From: GCA-2737725 sp033763995
Lineage (GTDB): Bacteria; Pseudomonadota; Alphaproteobacteria; Rhodospirillales; Rhodospirillaceae
Direction of reading: 5' to 3'
Assembly (NCBI GenBank): GCA_033763995.1
Contig: JANRJL010000009.1
Coordinates: 41,813-105,812, forward strand
Length of the DNA stretch: 64,000 nt
The notes below the pieces were generated by a model. The model did no database searches and had not been told where the DNA came from. It saw only the letters and a program-made list of their open reading frames with translations. Made by a program: the position numbers and the translations under genes. Of this stretch, positions 1 to 7,127 are shown piece by piece; positions within the stretch are counted from its first letter, which is position 1; each line of letters opens with the position of its first letter.

Positions 1-299
1 GCCTCATGGTCGCTGTTGCCGAGATGGCGCTCGCGGGCGACATTGGCTGCACGCTGACCGACCCCGGCGCGCCACGCCATGGGCTGCTGTTCGGCGAGGA
101 CCAGGGGCGCTACGTCGTCACCTGCAAGCCCGGCGACGCCAAGCACATCATCGCCGCCGCCGACGAGATGGGCGTGCCCGCCAAGGTCATCGGCACCACC
201 GGCGGCCGCGACATCGCCATTTCTGGCGAAGGCAGTGTCGCGATTTCCGCCCTGCGCGAGTTGCACGAGGGCTGGTTCCCGACCTATATGGCAACATAA
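1..299 (+). CDS. purL: Phosphoribosylformylglycinamidine synthase subunit PurL, C-terminal end (partial)
   Basis: Only the last 98 or so residues are visible; the gene begins before the window. PurL makes formylglycinamidine ribonucleotide from FGAR, ATP and glutamine-derived ammonia in cytosolic purine synthesis. The visible part is the end of the second AIRS-type C-terminal domain, with the stretch HGLLFGEDQGRYVV, the glycine-rich VIGTTGG, and the typical PurL ending LHEGWFPTYM. The stop is followed directly by an RPT-A palindromic repeat and then bolA. The order purL-bolA-grxD is common in alphaproteobacteria, which supports the call. Confidence 0.9.
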   Translation, partial: LMVAVAEMALAGDIGCTLTDPGAPRHGLLFGEDQGRYVVTCKPGDAKHIIAAADEMGVPAKVIGTTGGRDIAISGEGSVAISALRELHEGWFPTYMAT

Positions 300-300
300 T

Positions 301-351
301 TTTGGTCGCATTTCCCACGCCAACCGGTTCCCACTTGTCGGGGAAATGCTC
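301..351 (+). repeat. RPT-A palindromic repeat, copy 1
   Basis: About 50 bp beginning TTTGGTCGCATTTCCC and ending GGGGAAATGCTC. The outer arms GCATTTCCC (308-316) and GGGAAATGC (341-349) are complementary. Copies with near-identical ends lie at 17697 and 17867, and an interrupted inverted copy at 3798-3932. It fills the gap between purL and bolA, and its last bases approach the bolA ribosome binding site (GAGGAGA, about 351-357). Confidence 0.8.
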
Positions 352-365
352 GAGGAGACACCACC

Positions 366-599
366 ATGGCCATGAGCGCCGCCGAAATCGAGACCATGAT
401 CAGGGAGGCGTTCCCCGACGCCCAGGTGACCATCGAGGACTTGCGCGGCGACGGCGACCATTACGCCGCCACGGTCGTCTCGGCGGCCTTCAAGGGCAAG
501 AACCGCGTCCAGCAGCACCAAATGGTCTATGCCGCGCTCAAGGGCAAGATGGGCGGCCAACTTCACGCGCTCGCGCTGCAAACCAGCGCGCCGACTTAA
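366..599 (+). CDS. bolA: BolA family protein
   Basis: A 77-residue protein that matches the whole BolA/IbaG fold. BolA proteins bind monothiol glutaredoxins through a shared [2Fe-2S] cluster and act in iron-sulfur trafficking and stress control. The conserved part reads HYAATVVSAAFKGKNRVQQHQ: a strand, then the helix with the invariant H and Q residues, followed by VYAALKGKMGGQLHALAL. The start at 366 has GAGGAGA eight bases upstream; a second ATG two codons later is possible. The next gene is grxD, its expected partner. Confidence 0.93.
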   Translation: MAMSAAEIETMIREAFPDAQVTIEDLRGDGDHYAATVVSAAFKGKNRVQQHQMVYAALKGKMGGQLHALALQTSAPT

Positions 600-686
600 T
601 CCTCCGTCTTTGTATTGCGCCCGCTTGTCGGCTAGACTGAGCCATCCCATATCTCCGTCAGGACATTTTGCAGGAAAGACACCGCC

Positions 687-1022
687 ATGACCGACAACCC
701 GGCCATCGAGCAGATCAAGAAGGACATCGCCGACAACGACGTGGTGCTGTTCATGAAGGGCACGCCCATGTTTCCGCAGTGCGGCTTCTCGGCCGCCGTG
801 GTGCAGGTGTTGAGCCACTTCGGCGTCAAGTTCAAGGGCGTCAACGTGCTGGCCGACGACGACGTGCGCAACGGCATCAAGGAATTCACCAACTGGCCGA
901 CGATTCCCCAACTTTACGTCAAGGGCGAGTTCGTCGGCGGCTGCGACATCGTGCGCGAGATGGCGCAGTCGGGTGAACTCGAGCAGCTGTTCAAGGACAA
1001 GCAGGTCGCCAAGGCGGCGTAG
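687..1022 (+). CDS. grxD: Monothiol glutaredoxin, Grx4 family
   Basis: A 111-residue glutaredoxin with the monothiol active site CGFS (in FPQCGFSAAV) near residue 33, the WPTIPQLYVKGEFVGGCDI block that binds glutathione, and the usual Grx4 length. It carries and delivers [2Fe-2S] clusters in the cytosol together with BolA. AGGAAAG lies about nine bases before the ATG. It sits 87 bp after bolA and ends at a strong intrinsic terminator, so purL-bolA-grxD could be one transcription unit. Confidence 0.95.
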   Translation: MTDNPAIEQIKKDIADNDVVLFMKGTPMFPQCGFSAAVVQVLSHFGVKFKGVNVLADDDVRNGIKEFTNWPTIPQLYVKGEFVGGCDIVREMAQSGELEQLFKDKQVAKAA

Positions 1023-1026
1023 AACC

Positions 1027-1056
1027 GAGGGGCCCAATTTGGGCCCCTTCGATTTT
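1027..1056 (+). terminator. Intrinsic terminator after grxD
   Basis: AGGGGCCC (1028-1035), loop AATTT, GGGCCCCT (1041-1048), followed by a short T-containing stretch (TTCGATTTT). It begins five bases after the grxD stop and separates it from the toxin-antitoxin promoter. Confidence 0.8.
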
Positions 1057-1062
1057 GAGCCT

Positions 1063-1105
1063 TTGCGCGAACCATCGAATCCGTGTATTATAACATTAGT
1101 TATAA
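1063..1105 (+). promoter_or_regulatory. Promoter and operator of the AbrB/Doc toxin-antitoxin operon
   Basis: A -35-like TTGCGC (1063-1068) is separated by 17 bp from a -10-like TATTAT (1086-1091). A perfect inverted repeat TTATAAC-ATTA-GTTATAA (1088-1105) overlaps the -10 element. This is the expected place for an antitoxin operator, about 23 bp before the antitoxin start. The promoter call is by eye; the palindrome is certain. Confidence 0.6.
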
Positions 1106-1127
1106 CGCACGGAACGGAGCAGGCGCC

Positions 1128-1352
1128 ATGGTTGCCCTCAAACTCACCGCCATCGGCAATTCCACCGGGGTCATCCTGCCGAAAGAAGTGCTCGAGCAAC
1201 TGGACGTCAAGAAGGGCGATACGATCTTTCTGACCAAATCGCCCGACGGGTTTCGCCTCACGCCTTATAGCTCGGAATTTGACGAGCAGATGAAAGTCGC
1301 CCGACGGGTCATGAAAAAACACAGGGCCGTTCTGCGCGAACTGGCCAAATGA
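1128..1352 (+). CDS. AbrB/MazE-type antitoxin of a Doc toxin
   Basis: A 74-residue swapped-hairpin AbrB-family protein. The N-terminus (VALKLTAIGNSTGVILPKEV, then LEQLDVKKGDTIFL) is the classic SpoVT/AbrB DNA-binding fold; the basic C-terminal tail (RRVMKKHRAVLREL) would wrap the toxin. A GTG in the same frame at 1083 is less likely because it lies inside the operator; the ATG at 1128 follows GGAGC. The stop overlaps the toxin start as ATGA (1349-1352), so the two are translationally coupled. The pairing is AbrB with Doc rather than Phd with Doc. Confidence 0.88.
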   Translation: MVALKLTAIGNSTGVILPKEVLEQLDVKKGDTIFLTKSPDGFRLTPYSSEFDEQMKVARRVMKKHRAVLRELAK

Positions 1353-1741
1353 GCGGCTGGATCTGGGTTGACGGGGCCATCGTGCTGGCCATTCACGAAG
1401 AGCAACTCGCCGAACACGGCGGATTGGCCGGGACGCGCGATGAAGGAATGCTGGCGTCGGCATTAATGCGGCCACGGAATCTTGAAGGCTATGGCGATCC
1501 CGACCTTTATGATCTTGCAGCGGCCTACGCATTTGGAATTGCTCGCAACCATCCTTTCATTGACGGAAATAAGAGAACCGCATTCGCCGTGGCCATCACG
1601 TTCCTGGAACTGAATGGCTTCGAGCTTGAGATTGACGACGCGGCGCAGGTTCTCACCATGCTCGGCCTCGCCGCGGGGTCCGTGTCGGAGCCCGATTTTG
1701 CGGCATGGCTGCGCGCGCACTGCCGCAAACGCCAACCTTAG
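1349..1741 (+). CDS. doc: Death-on-curing (Doc) family toxin, Fic fold
   Basis: A 130-residue Fic-fold protein. The motif HPFIDGNKRT near residue 70 is the Doc version of the Fic signature HxFx(D/N)xNKR, with lysine where AMP-transferring Fic proteins have glycine. Doc enzymes of this type phosphorylate EF-Tu and stop translation; that activity is inferred from the family. The gene overlaps the antitoxin by four bases and its stop overlaps, tail to tail, the stop of the following amidohydrolase gene (TTAG, 1738-1741). Confidence 0.9.
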   Translation: MSGWIWVDGAIVLAIHEEQLAEHGGLAGTRDEGMLASALMRPRNLEGYGDPDLYDLAAAYAFGIARNHPFIDGNKRTAFAVAITFLELNGFELEIDDAAQVLTMLGLAAGSVSEPDFAAWLRAHCRKRQP

Positions 1742-3339
1742 CGATCTCGCGGTTTGGTGAACCAATCCTCCTTCGCCAGTTGATCCCAAATCTTTCGCAC
1801 CACCTGCCCGCCCGCGGCTTTTACTTTCGCTTCGTCAGCCACGGCGAGTTGGCCGTCGAACACCTGCACGCGGCCTTGGGTCAGCACGTGGCGCACCATC
1901 ATGCCGTTGGCATAGAGCAAGTTGTGCATCGGCTCGGGCGGCAGCGCGCCTGAGCCCACCAACAGCCCGCTCACATCGACGGTGGTGATGTCGGCCTTGG
2001 TGCCGACTTTGATGCGCCCCAAGTCGGGCCGGCGCAGGCCCGTGGCCGCCACCCGCGTGGCGCCGTCGACCGCGTCCCAGATGGTGGGCGATTTCATCGG
2101 CACGGCGCTGGTGCGGTTCAAGTGACGATAGCGGTTCTTGCCGTAGAGCGCCGCCAACTTCAAATTCTCGAGATAGTCGTTGGAGTGCGTGTCGATGCCG
2201 ATGTTGACGGCCACGCCCGCGCCCAGCGCCTCGGGGTAGGGCTGCGAGCCGCCGCCCGCGCCACCGCCCGAGGGGCAGTGCGCATACACCGCGCCGTGCT
2301 TCGCCAAGATCGGTCCGTCCACGGCCCAATCGACGCCGCTCATGTGCGCGCCGAACACCGGCTGATCGAGCATGCCCAAACTTTCGAGCCACGCCACCGG
2401 CGTCATTTTCCATAGCCGCTTGACCGTTTCGGTCTCGCCGCGCGATTGCGCCAGGTGAATGTGCAAGCCCGTGCCCAACTCGGCGCAGGCGCGTTGCATG
2501 GCCAGCATCGTCTTGTCGGTGTGGGTATCGGTGCCGTGGACCGACATCATGGGCATGATGAGGCCGTCGGCCGCGCCCATGTGCTTCTTGCCGAAAGCGA
2601 GGCTTTGGCCGATTTCCTTGATCGTGTCGGCTTCCGAGGCGAACAGCGGCGCGTCGTCCTTGCGGAACCACAACTCAAACAGCCGCGTGGTGTTGGGAAT
2701 CATGTGGCCCGGAAAGCCGCGCACGCCCCAGGCCTTGGCGAGCCGCACGTAGCTTTCGGCCTGGCGCAGCGTGAGGCTCATCTCGACGTGCGTCGTGCTG
2801 CCCGAGCGCAGCAACTCGGCGAGGTTGAGCGCGGTCAGCGCGTCTTGCTCGTCGTCCGACAGCGCCTCCACCAGTTGCAGCGGCACGCGGTAGGACCGGC
2901 CGGACTCGATGAGCCCGCGTGTGGGCGTGGCCGAGCAGCAGTGTGTGTGGCCCGAGATGAAGCCCGGCAGTACGATGTGCTCGCGCGCGTCGAGCTTGGC
3001 GAAGCGGCCCTTGATGGGATTGGTGGAGATGTCCTCGATCACGCCGTCGCGGACCAAAATATTCGCGTTGCGCACCAACTCCAGCTTGCCGTCTTTCTCG
3101 GTGAGCGCCCAGCCCGCTTCGATCACCAACGGACCTTCGGGCACGCGCGGCACGGCTGCCTGGGCGGGCTTCAGACCCGCGAGGGTCATGGCCAGAACCG
3201 GCGCGGCAGCGACCGTGCGCAATAACGAACGCCGCGTGGGCGCTGGGTTTTCATCCTCGGCGGCGGCGCAGATGAAGCACGAGCCATGATAAGCCGCGTC
3301 GGCCCGGTCATGTGTGCAGCCGCGATGTGACAGTGTCAT
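1738..3339 (-). CDS. Exported amidohydrolase (cytosine deaminase/chlorohydrolase-like)
   Basis: A 533-residue metal-dependent hydrolase of the amidohydrolase superfamily. The metal ligands are visible: HTH at 131-133 (in GFISGHTHCC), HIHLAQ, the later FGAHMSG histidine and the aspartate of IGIDTHSND. A Tat-type signal (TRRSLLRT, hydrophobic stretch, AQA cleavage site near 61) sends it to the periplasm. The start at 3339 is chosen for its AGGGGAG Shine-Dalgarno. This leaves an unusual 35-residue segment before the twin arginines with Cys8, His10, His18, Cys21 and Cys24. The substrate is unknown; relatives deaminate or dechlorinate N-heterocycles. Confidence 0.8.
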   Translation of the reverse strand: MTLSHRGCTHDRADAAYHGSCFICAAAEDENPAPTRRSLLRTVAAAPVLAMTLAGLKPAQAAVPRVPEGPLVIEAGWALTEKDGKLELVRNANILVRDGVIEDISTNPIKGRFAKLDAREHIVLPGFISGHTHCCSATPTRGLIESGRSYRVPLQLVEALSDDEQDALTALNLAELLRSGSTTHVEMSLTLRQAESYVRLAKAWGVRGFPGHMIPNTTRLFELWFRKDDAPLFASEADTIKEIGQSLAFGKKHMGAADGLIMPMMSVHGTDTHTDKTMLAMQRACAELGTGLHIHLAQSRGETETVKRLWKMTPVAWLESLGMLDQPVFGAHMSGVDWAVDGPILAKHGAVYAHCPSGGGAGGGSQPYPEALGAGVAVNIGIDTHSNDYLENLKLAALYGKNRYRHLNRTSAVPMKSPTIWDAVDGATRVAATGLRRPDLGRIKVGTKADITTVDVSGLLVGSGALPPEPMHNLLYANGMMVRHVLTQGRVQVFDGQLAVADEAKVKAAGGQVVRKIWDQLAKEDWFTKPRDR

Positions 3340-3493
3340 GCGTCGCTCCCCTCTGTTGTGTTTGGCTCTGTCGGCGATCTTAGGGTCGCTCCGAGGCCCC
3401 CGCCAGGGTCGAAGCCCCGCGCAAGGGCAAGGAAACTCTGCTGTCGTCCTTGGGCCCCCGGGTTCGCGCGAAGCGCGACCCGAGGACAAGCTT

Positions 3494-3554
3494 GACCCGA
3501 GAATCCAGAGTTTTTTGGTTACGTCTCAAACAGAAACCTCTGGACCCTCGGGTC
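3494..3554. repeat. RPT-B inverted repeat
   Basis: Left arm GACCCGAGAATCCAGAG (3494-3510) and right arm CTCTGGACCCTCGGGTC (3538-3554) pair at 15 of 17 positions. Related sequence (GATCCAGAG plus a T-run, and CCTGGATTC) occurs at about 8103-8150, and a similar CCCAGGGTCCAGGG arrangement at 23080-23160. It looks like a common dispersed REP-type element. Confidence 0.6.
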
Positions 3555-3709
3555 ACGCACGAGGGTGACAATTGAGAGGTGTCTTGAGCCGAGTCAAAAG
3601 GCGATGAGTCCGAGTTTTCCCCATTCGGCACCCTCAACACTCCGCAAAACCCGCGCGCAAAATTTTTGCGTTGAGCCTGAAAATTGGCACCAATTTGCGC
3701 GTAACGGTT

Positions 3710-3754
3710 GCCTGTTCCACCTGTTATTTCAGGGAGGATTCCAAAATAACAGGC
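3710..3754. repeat. RPT-C palindromic repeat, copy 1
   Basis: CCTGTTATTT (3720-3729) and AAATAACAGG (3744-3753) form a perfect 10-bp stem; the flanking GCCTGTTCC is also shared with the second copy at 16056-16101. The two copies are nearly identical over about 45 bp and both lie next to RPT-A copies or toxin-antitoxin genes. Confidence 0.75.
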
Positions 3755-3797
3755 GGACTCGTGGCGCGAACGCCCGCGAATTTGGAAAATTTTTCCA

Positions 3798-3932
3798 GAG
3801 CATTTCCCCGATCCTCCTTCGTTGCCGCGCAACTTCGGAGGACAAGCACCTGGACCTGCCGAAGCCTTGGCGCAGGCGGGGAAGTGGGAACCACTTGGCC
3901 CAAGGAAACAAGTCGGTGGAAATGCGACCAAA
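3798..3932 (-). repeat. RPT-A repeat, interrupted copy in inverted orientation
   Basis: Read on the minus strand it begins TTTGGTCGCATTTCC (3932-3918) and ends TCGGGGAAATGCTC (3811-3798), exactly the ends of the compact RPT-A copies, with the core CCAAGTGGTTCCCACTT between. It is about 135 bp rather than 50, because extra sequence lies after the first arm and, more, before the last arm; the second insert is itself rich in small palindromes. Confidence 0.65.
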
Positions 3933-4155
3933 CAAGACGTGGATTGTGGGGGTTGTCGGACTTGTGGGGAAAACCCGAGAGCGACACGACCGAGCCCCCG
4001 CGCCAGAAGGGCACCTCGCCGCCGCCGAAACTCAACGCTGGCCCGGCGGGGAATGTCGCGCGCCTGGGTCATGGACGAAGCATAGCACAAACGGCGCGCA
4101 AACTGAATGCGGACGATGCGTTATCCCCACGACTCACGTCGCGGCGAACCAGCAA

Positions 4156-4238
4156 GATAAACAAGTCTGACTTGCTTTTTCTGTTCGACCGAGCCGAGAG
4201 GCGATGACGAAAGAAAAACCAAGTCGGACTTGTTTATC
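4156..4238. repeat. Long hairpin downstream of the TIGR04141 gene
   Basis: GATAAACAAGTCTGACTTG (4156-4174) pairs with its complement at 4220-4238 with one G-U position. After one mismatch, TTTTTCT (4176-4182) pairs with AGAAAAA (4212-4218). The loop is about 29 nt. It lies 82 bp beyond the stop of the gene at 4320-5975, which has an even longer hairpin upstream. It could act as a bidirectional terminator or mark an element boundary. Confidence 0.75.
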
Positions 4239-4319
4239 GACAGACGTTTCATCGGAGCCGAATGTGACGCACCCCAAACTCTTACTAAACTCTCCAATCT
4301 ATCACTGCTAGCCCTCCAA

Positions 4320-5975
4320 TTACTTCTTGCTCTTCTTCCGCATAGACGCGTTTTTCGCCTTTCCAGTCTGTATTTTCTTCGTCATCGCGACGGTCGCATC
4401 AATTGGTATCTGAGAAAGCACTACCTTGTAGTCATAACCGCTCAGAGTTTTGGTCGCGTTTTTCGCTGACAAGCGAGCAAAGAAAGGTAACGAAAGACCC
4501 TGCGATGCAGTAGGGCCTTTCACGATTGCATATACAACTTTGTATTGCTCCACGGACGGCCGCTCTATGGGGTTTGCTAGCTTATGTGAGTTCGGCAACT
4601 TGGCGTTAACCATAGTTCGGAATGCCGGGTCTGATGCGAAGAGTTGTCCAGACACGACGCCCTGGGAGAATAAGTGGCTGAGAACAGCTGATCCGCCGTA
4701 GCGTTTGACGTGGATCAACTCCTTGTTGGCGGTAAACAGGTCGCAAAACTCGATCTTGCTATTCTGGCCGCCAATCTGAATGCAGTCTGCGTCCATGAGC
4801 GCGAATCGTGCCGCATCGGATTTGGCGACGCGTTCATTATATTGCGCTTCATTCTCGTCACCGAAAGACGGAAGCCCGCGATCTTCAATCGGGATCTTGT
4901 CGAAGGCGACGTCAACCTCGCGGACATAATCCGTGGCGATCTTGTACCACTTGCGACCGCTCAGGAGGTACGTATCTCCCTTATGAACGACCTCGCAGTG
5001 AATGCACCGGTATATCGGCCACTCATGCTGCACCTCGTCATCGCCATCAACGGCCAAGATGCATTTGTCTTTGAGATGCTCAACTGTAATTTCGGCTTTC
5101 TGAACTTGCGTATCATCCAGGTAGCCCTTGAAGCTGAAATCATGCACCGTCGCGTGCTTCTTGCCTCGCGCGTAGCGGAAACCAGCAATATTTTTCCATT
5201 CGATGATTTCAGGTATCGACAGCCAACACCGATCGGTCTTGCCCGAGACCAACTCCGCGATCATTAATTTATCCAACTCTTCTATATCGGCTGGTTGTTT
5301 GACTTCCCCAATTTTGTCGATCCAGTCGAAGTTGGTTCGATAGGTTGTCTTGCCGAATTGAACAAGATACGTCGAAAGCAAGTCGCGCAGAGTGTCGATA
5401 TTGACCTGGACGATGGCGTGCAAGCGGTCGAATCCGGATAGAGTGTACCCAAGCTTTTTGTCGGTGGGCGTGCCCGTGATCGCACGCAACAGGTCGCGTT
5501 CCACATCAAGGCCGAATTCGGAAGGCGCAGCTTCTCTCGGCGCTTGAACCCTGGTTTGGTATCCTGCTGTGTCCAATGCCTGTTTGTCGATGCTGCGAAC
5601 GCTTTCCGGGCCAATAGAGTTGAGCGTAACCAACAGGCCAAATCGCTCCTCATAACAGTTGGGCGCGATCATGTGCCTGCCCTGCCCAAAGGCGATGAGA
5701 AACTGACGGCCAGCGGACTCCACCACAAGTACGGCCGCCGAGGACCGAACTTTACCAATCTGATCTGGCTTGATCTGCGGGACGAAGAGTCGAGACCATT
5801 TTGGCGGTTTGGTGACTTGCTTTTGCACATACAGGGCACCGAGAGCGCCTTCGGTATCCCTGACGGTAAACCGCTCGTACTCCCCCGGCTCCCGCAGCAG
5901 TTCGGCGGGCTTGGTGAATTGTTGTTTCGCTAGGTAAATGGTGAGGCTTTCGGTCCTCAGCGGCTTGTCGTTCAC
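4320..5975 (-). CDS. TIGR04141 family sporadically distributed protein (DUF6119)
   Basis: A 551-residue protein recognisable as the TIGR04141/DUF6119 family by its opening RTESLTIYLAK and the central block around WLSIPEIIEW, GFRYARGKK and WPIYRCIHCEVVHKGDTYLLS. The function is unknown; members are patchily distributed in bacterial genomes and are best treated as accessory genes. A GTG at 5999 is possible, but the GTG at 5975 has AGGGG five to six bases upstream. A clear TATAAT (6011-6016 on this strand) lies above it. The gene is plainly lower in GC than its neighbours, stands alone and is bracketed by long hairpins, which suggests transfer. Confidence 0.8.
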   Translation of the reverse strand: MNDKPLRTESLTIYLAKQQFTKPAELLREPGEYERFTVRDTEGALGALYVQKQVTKPPKWSRLFVPQIKPDQIGKVRSSAAVLVVESAGRQFLIAFGQGRHMIAPNCYEERFGLLVTLNSIGPESVRSIDKQALDTAGYQTRVQAPREAAPSEFGLDVERDLLRAITGTPTDKKLGYTLSGFDRLHAIVQVNIDTLRDLLSTYLVQFGKTTYRTNFDWIDKIGEVKQPADIEELDKLMIAELVSGKTDRCWLSIPEIIEWKNIAGFRYARGKKHATVHDFSFKGYLDDTQVQKAEITVEHLKDKCILAVDGDDEVQHEWPIYRCIHCEVVHKGDTYLLSGRKWYKIATDYVREVDVAFDKIPIEDRGLPSFGDENEAQYNERVAKSDAARFALMDADCIQIGGQNSKIEFCDLFTANKELIHVKRYGGSAVLSHLFSQGVVSGQLFASDPAFRTMVNAKLPNSHKLANPIERPSVEQYKVVYAIVKGPTASQGLSLPFFARLSAKNATKTLSGYDYKVVLSQIPIDATVAMTKKIQTGKAKNASMRKKSKK

Positions 5976-6010
5976 AGCAAACCCCTGTTTCTTTGGCACA
6001 AGAAATGGGG

Positions 6011-6016
6011 ATTATA
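6011..6016 (-). promoter_or_regulatory. -10 element of the TIGR04141 gene
   Basis: A consensus TATAAT on the minus strand in a strongly AT-rich patch, about 35 bp before the chosen GTG. No good -35 element is visible. Transcription from here would give a leader of roughly 30 nt carrying the AGGGG ribosome binding site. Confidence 0.5.
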
Positions 6017-6084
6017 GTTGTATAATTTTGAAAATAATACTGAGAGTAGTGAATTTTGGTGCTATGTAATAAGCTTGATCACGC

Positions 6085-6214
6085 GCGAAAAATGAATCCG
6101 ATTTGATTTTTCTTTCGCTCGCGCCGTGCGCATCTCCGGCTTAACGCCCCTATTGGCCGCGTCTGCGACGCGACGCTCGCGAAGAGAAAAATGAAATCCG
6201 ATTCATGTTTTCGC
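6085..6214. repeat. Very long hairpin upstream of the TIGR04141 gene
   Basis: The arms 6085-6118 and 6179-6214 pair over about 34 positions with two mismatches and two single-base bulges; both contain an ATGAATC/GATT core flanked by A-runs and end in GCG. The loop of about 60 nt is GC-rich. With the hairpin at 4156-4238 it frames the accessory gene. Confidence 0.75.
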
Positions 6215-6223
6215 GGTGCAAAG

Positions 6224-6255
6224 CAAAAAAACCCCGCACCATCGGTGCGGGGTTT
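6224..6255 (-). terminator. Intrinsic terminator of rpsD
   Basis: On the minus strand AAACCCCGCACC, loop GAT, GGTGCGGGGTTT, then a run of seven T. The 12-bp stem is perfect and lies about 70 bp after the rpsD stop. Confidence 0.9.
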
Positions 6256-6323
6256 CGCAATCTTGGCCTGAGAACGCGACGAGCGCGCGTAAGGCGCCTC
6301 GCTTAGCGCGAATAAAATGCTTT

Positions 6324-6938
6324 TTATCGCGAGTAGAACTCGACCACCAGGTTGGGTTCCATTTGCACCGGGTAGGGCACGTCGGTGAGGCTGGGCAGGC
6401 GCTTGAGGCTGCCGGCGTGCTTGCCGTGGTCGACCTCGACGTAATCGGGCACGTCGCGCTCGGGCGATTCAATGGCTTCCTTGACGGCGGCCATCTCGCG
6501 CGCCTTGGGGCGCAGCTCCAGTTGGTCGCCGACCTTCACCTGGTAGGAGGGAATGGTCACGCGCTTGCCGTTGACCTTGACGTGGCCGTGGCTGACGAAC
6601 TGGCGCGCGGCGAACACCGTGGGCACGAACTTCATGCGGTAGACGATGGCGTCCAAGCGGCTTTCCAGGATGCCGATGAGGTTCTGCGAGGTGTCGCCCT
6701 TGCGGCGCATCGCTTCCTGGTAATAGCGGCGGAATTGGCGCTCCGAGATATTGCCGTAGTAGCCCTTGAGTTTTTGCTTGGCCATCAACTGCACGCCGTA
6801 GTCCGACGGCTTCTTGCGGCGCTGGCCGTGCTGGCCGGGGCCGTATTCGCGCTTGTTGATCGGGCTTTTGGGGCGTCCCCAGAGATTGACCTGCATCCGC
6901 CGGTCGATCTTGTACTTGCTTTCCGCACGCTTGGTCAT
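6324..6938 (-). CDS. rpsD: 30S ribosomal protein S4
   Basis: A 204-residue S4 protein, the usual length. It binds 16S rRNA early in small-subunit assembly. The N-terminal part (REYGPGQHG, SDYGVQLMAKQKLKGYYG) and the S4 RNA-binding domain (FVSHGHVKVNGKRV, SYQVKVGDQLEL) are intact and the C-terminus is the standard NLVVEFYSR. The start is MTKRAESKYKIDRR at 6938 with AGGAT upstream; in-frame codons further up are leader. A single-gene unit with its own terminator, as in many alphaproteobacteria. Confidence 0.97.
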   Translation of the reverse strand: MTKRAESKYKIDRRMQVNLWGRPKSPINKREYGPGQHGQRRKKPSDYGVQLMAKQKLKGYYGNISERQFRRYYQEAMRRKGDTSQNLIGILESRLDAIVYRMKFVPTVFAARQFVSHGHVKVNGKRVTIPSYQVKVGDQLELRPKAREMAAVKEAIESPERDVPDYVEVDHGKHAGSLKRLPSLTDVPYPVQMEPNLVVEFYSR

Positions 6939-7127
6939 CGTGTGTATCCTATTGCTTCGTGTTGTCCCGGTTGGACACGCGCTCGAGAAAAATACCGTGA
7001 GGGACTTTTTTCGCCGCGGCCGTGGTGAGGCAAACCGGATCGGTCGTTGCCGATCCCCTGCCGCACCCGCAGACCCAGGAATAAGGCGGCGGATCATAGT
7101 GGCGGGGCCCGCTAAGTCAACGATAAG

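Larger units (their letters stand above)
3340..4319. other. Gene-free repeat island between amidohydrolase and TIGR04141 gene
   Basis: No convincing coding sequence on either strand in about 980 bp. The stretch is made largely of nested palindromes: an RPT-B inverted repeat, an RPT-C copy, an interrupted RPT-A copy and one long hairpin, each listed separately. The reading frames here have no recognisable protein content. The region looks like a landing pad where several small repeats have inserted into one another. Confidence 0.6.
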
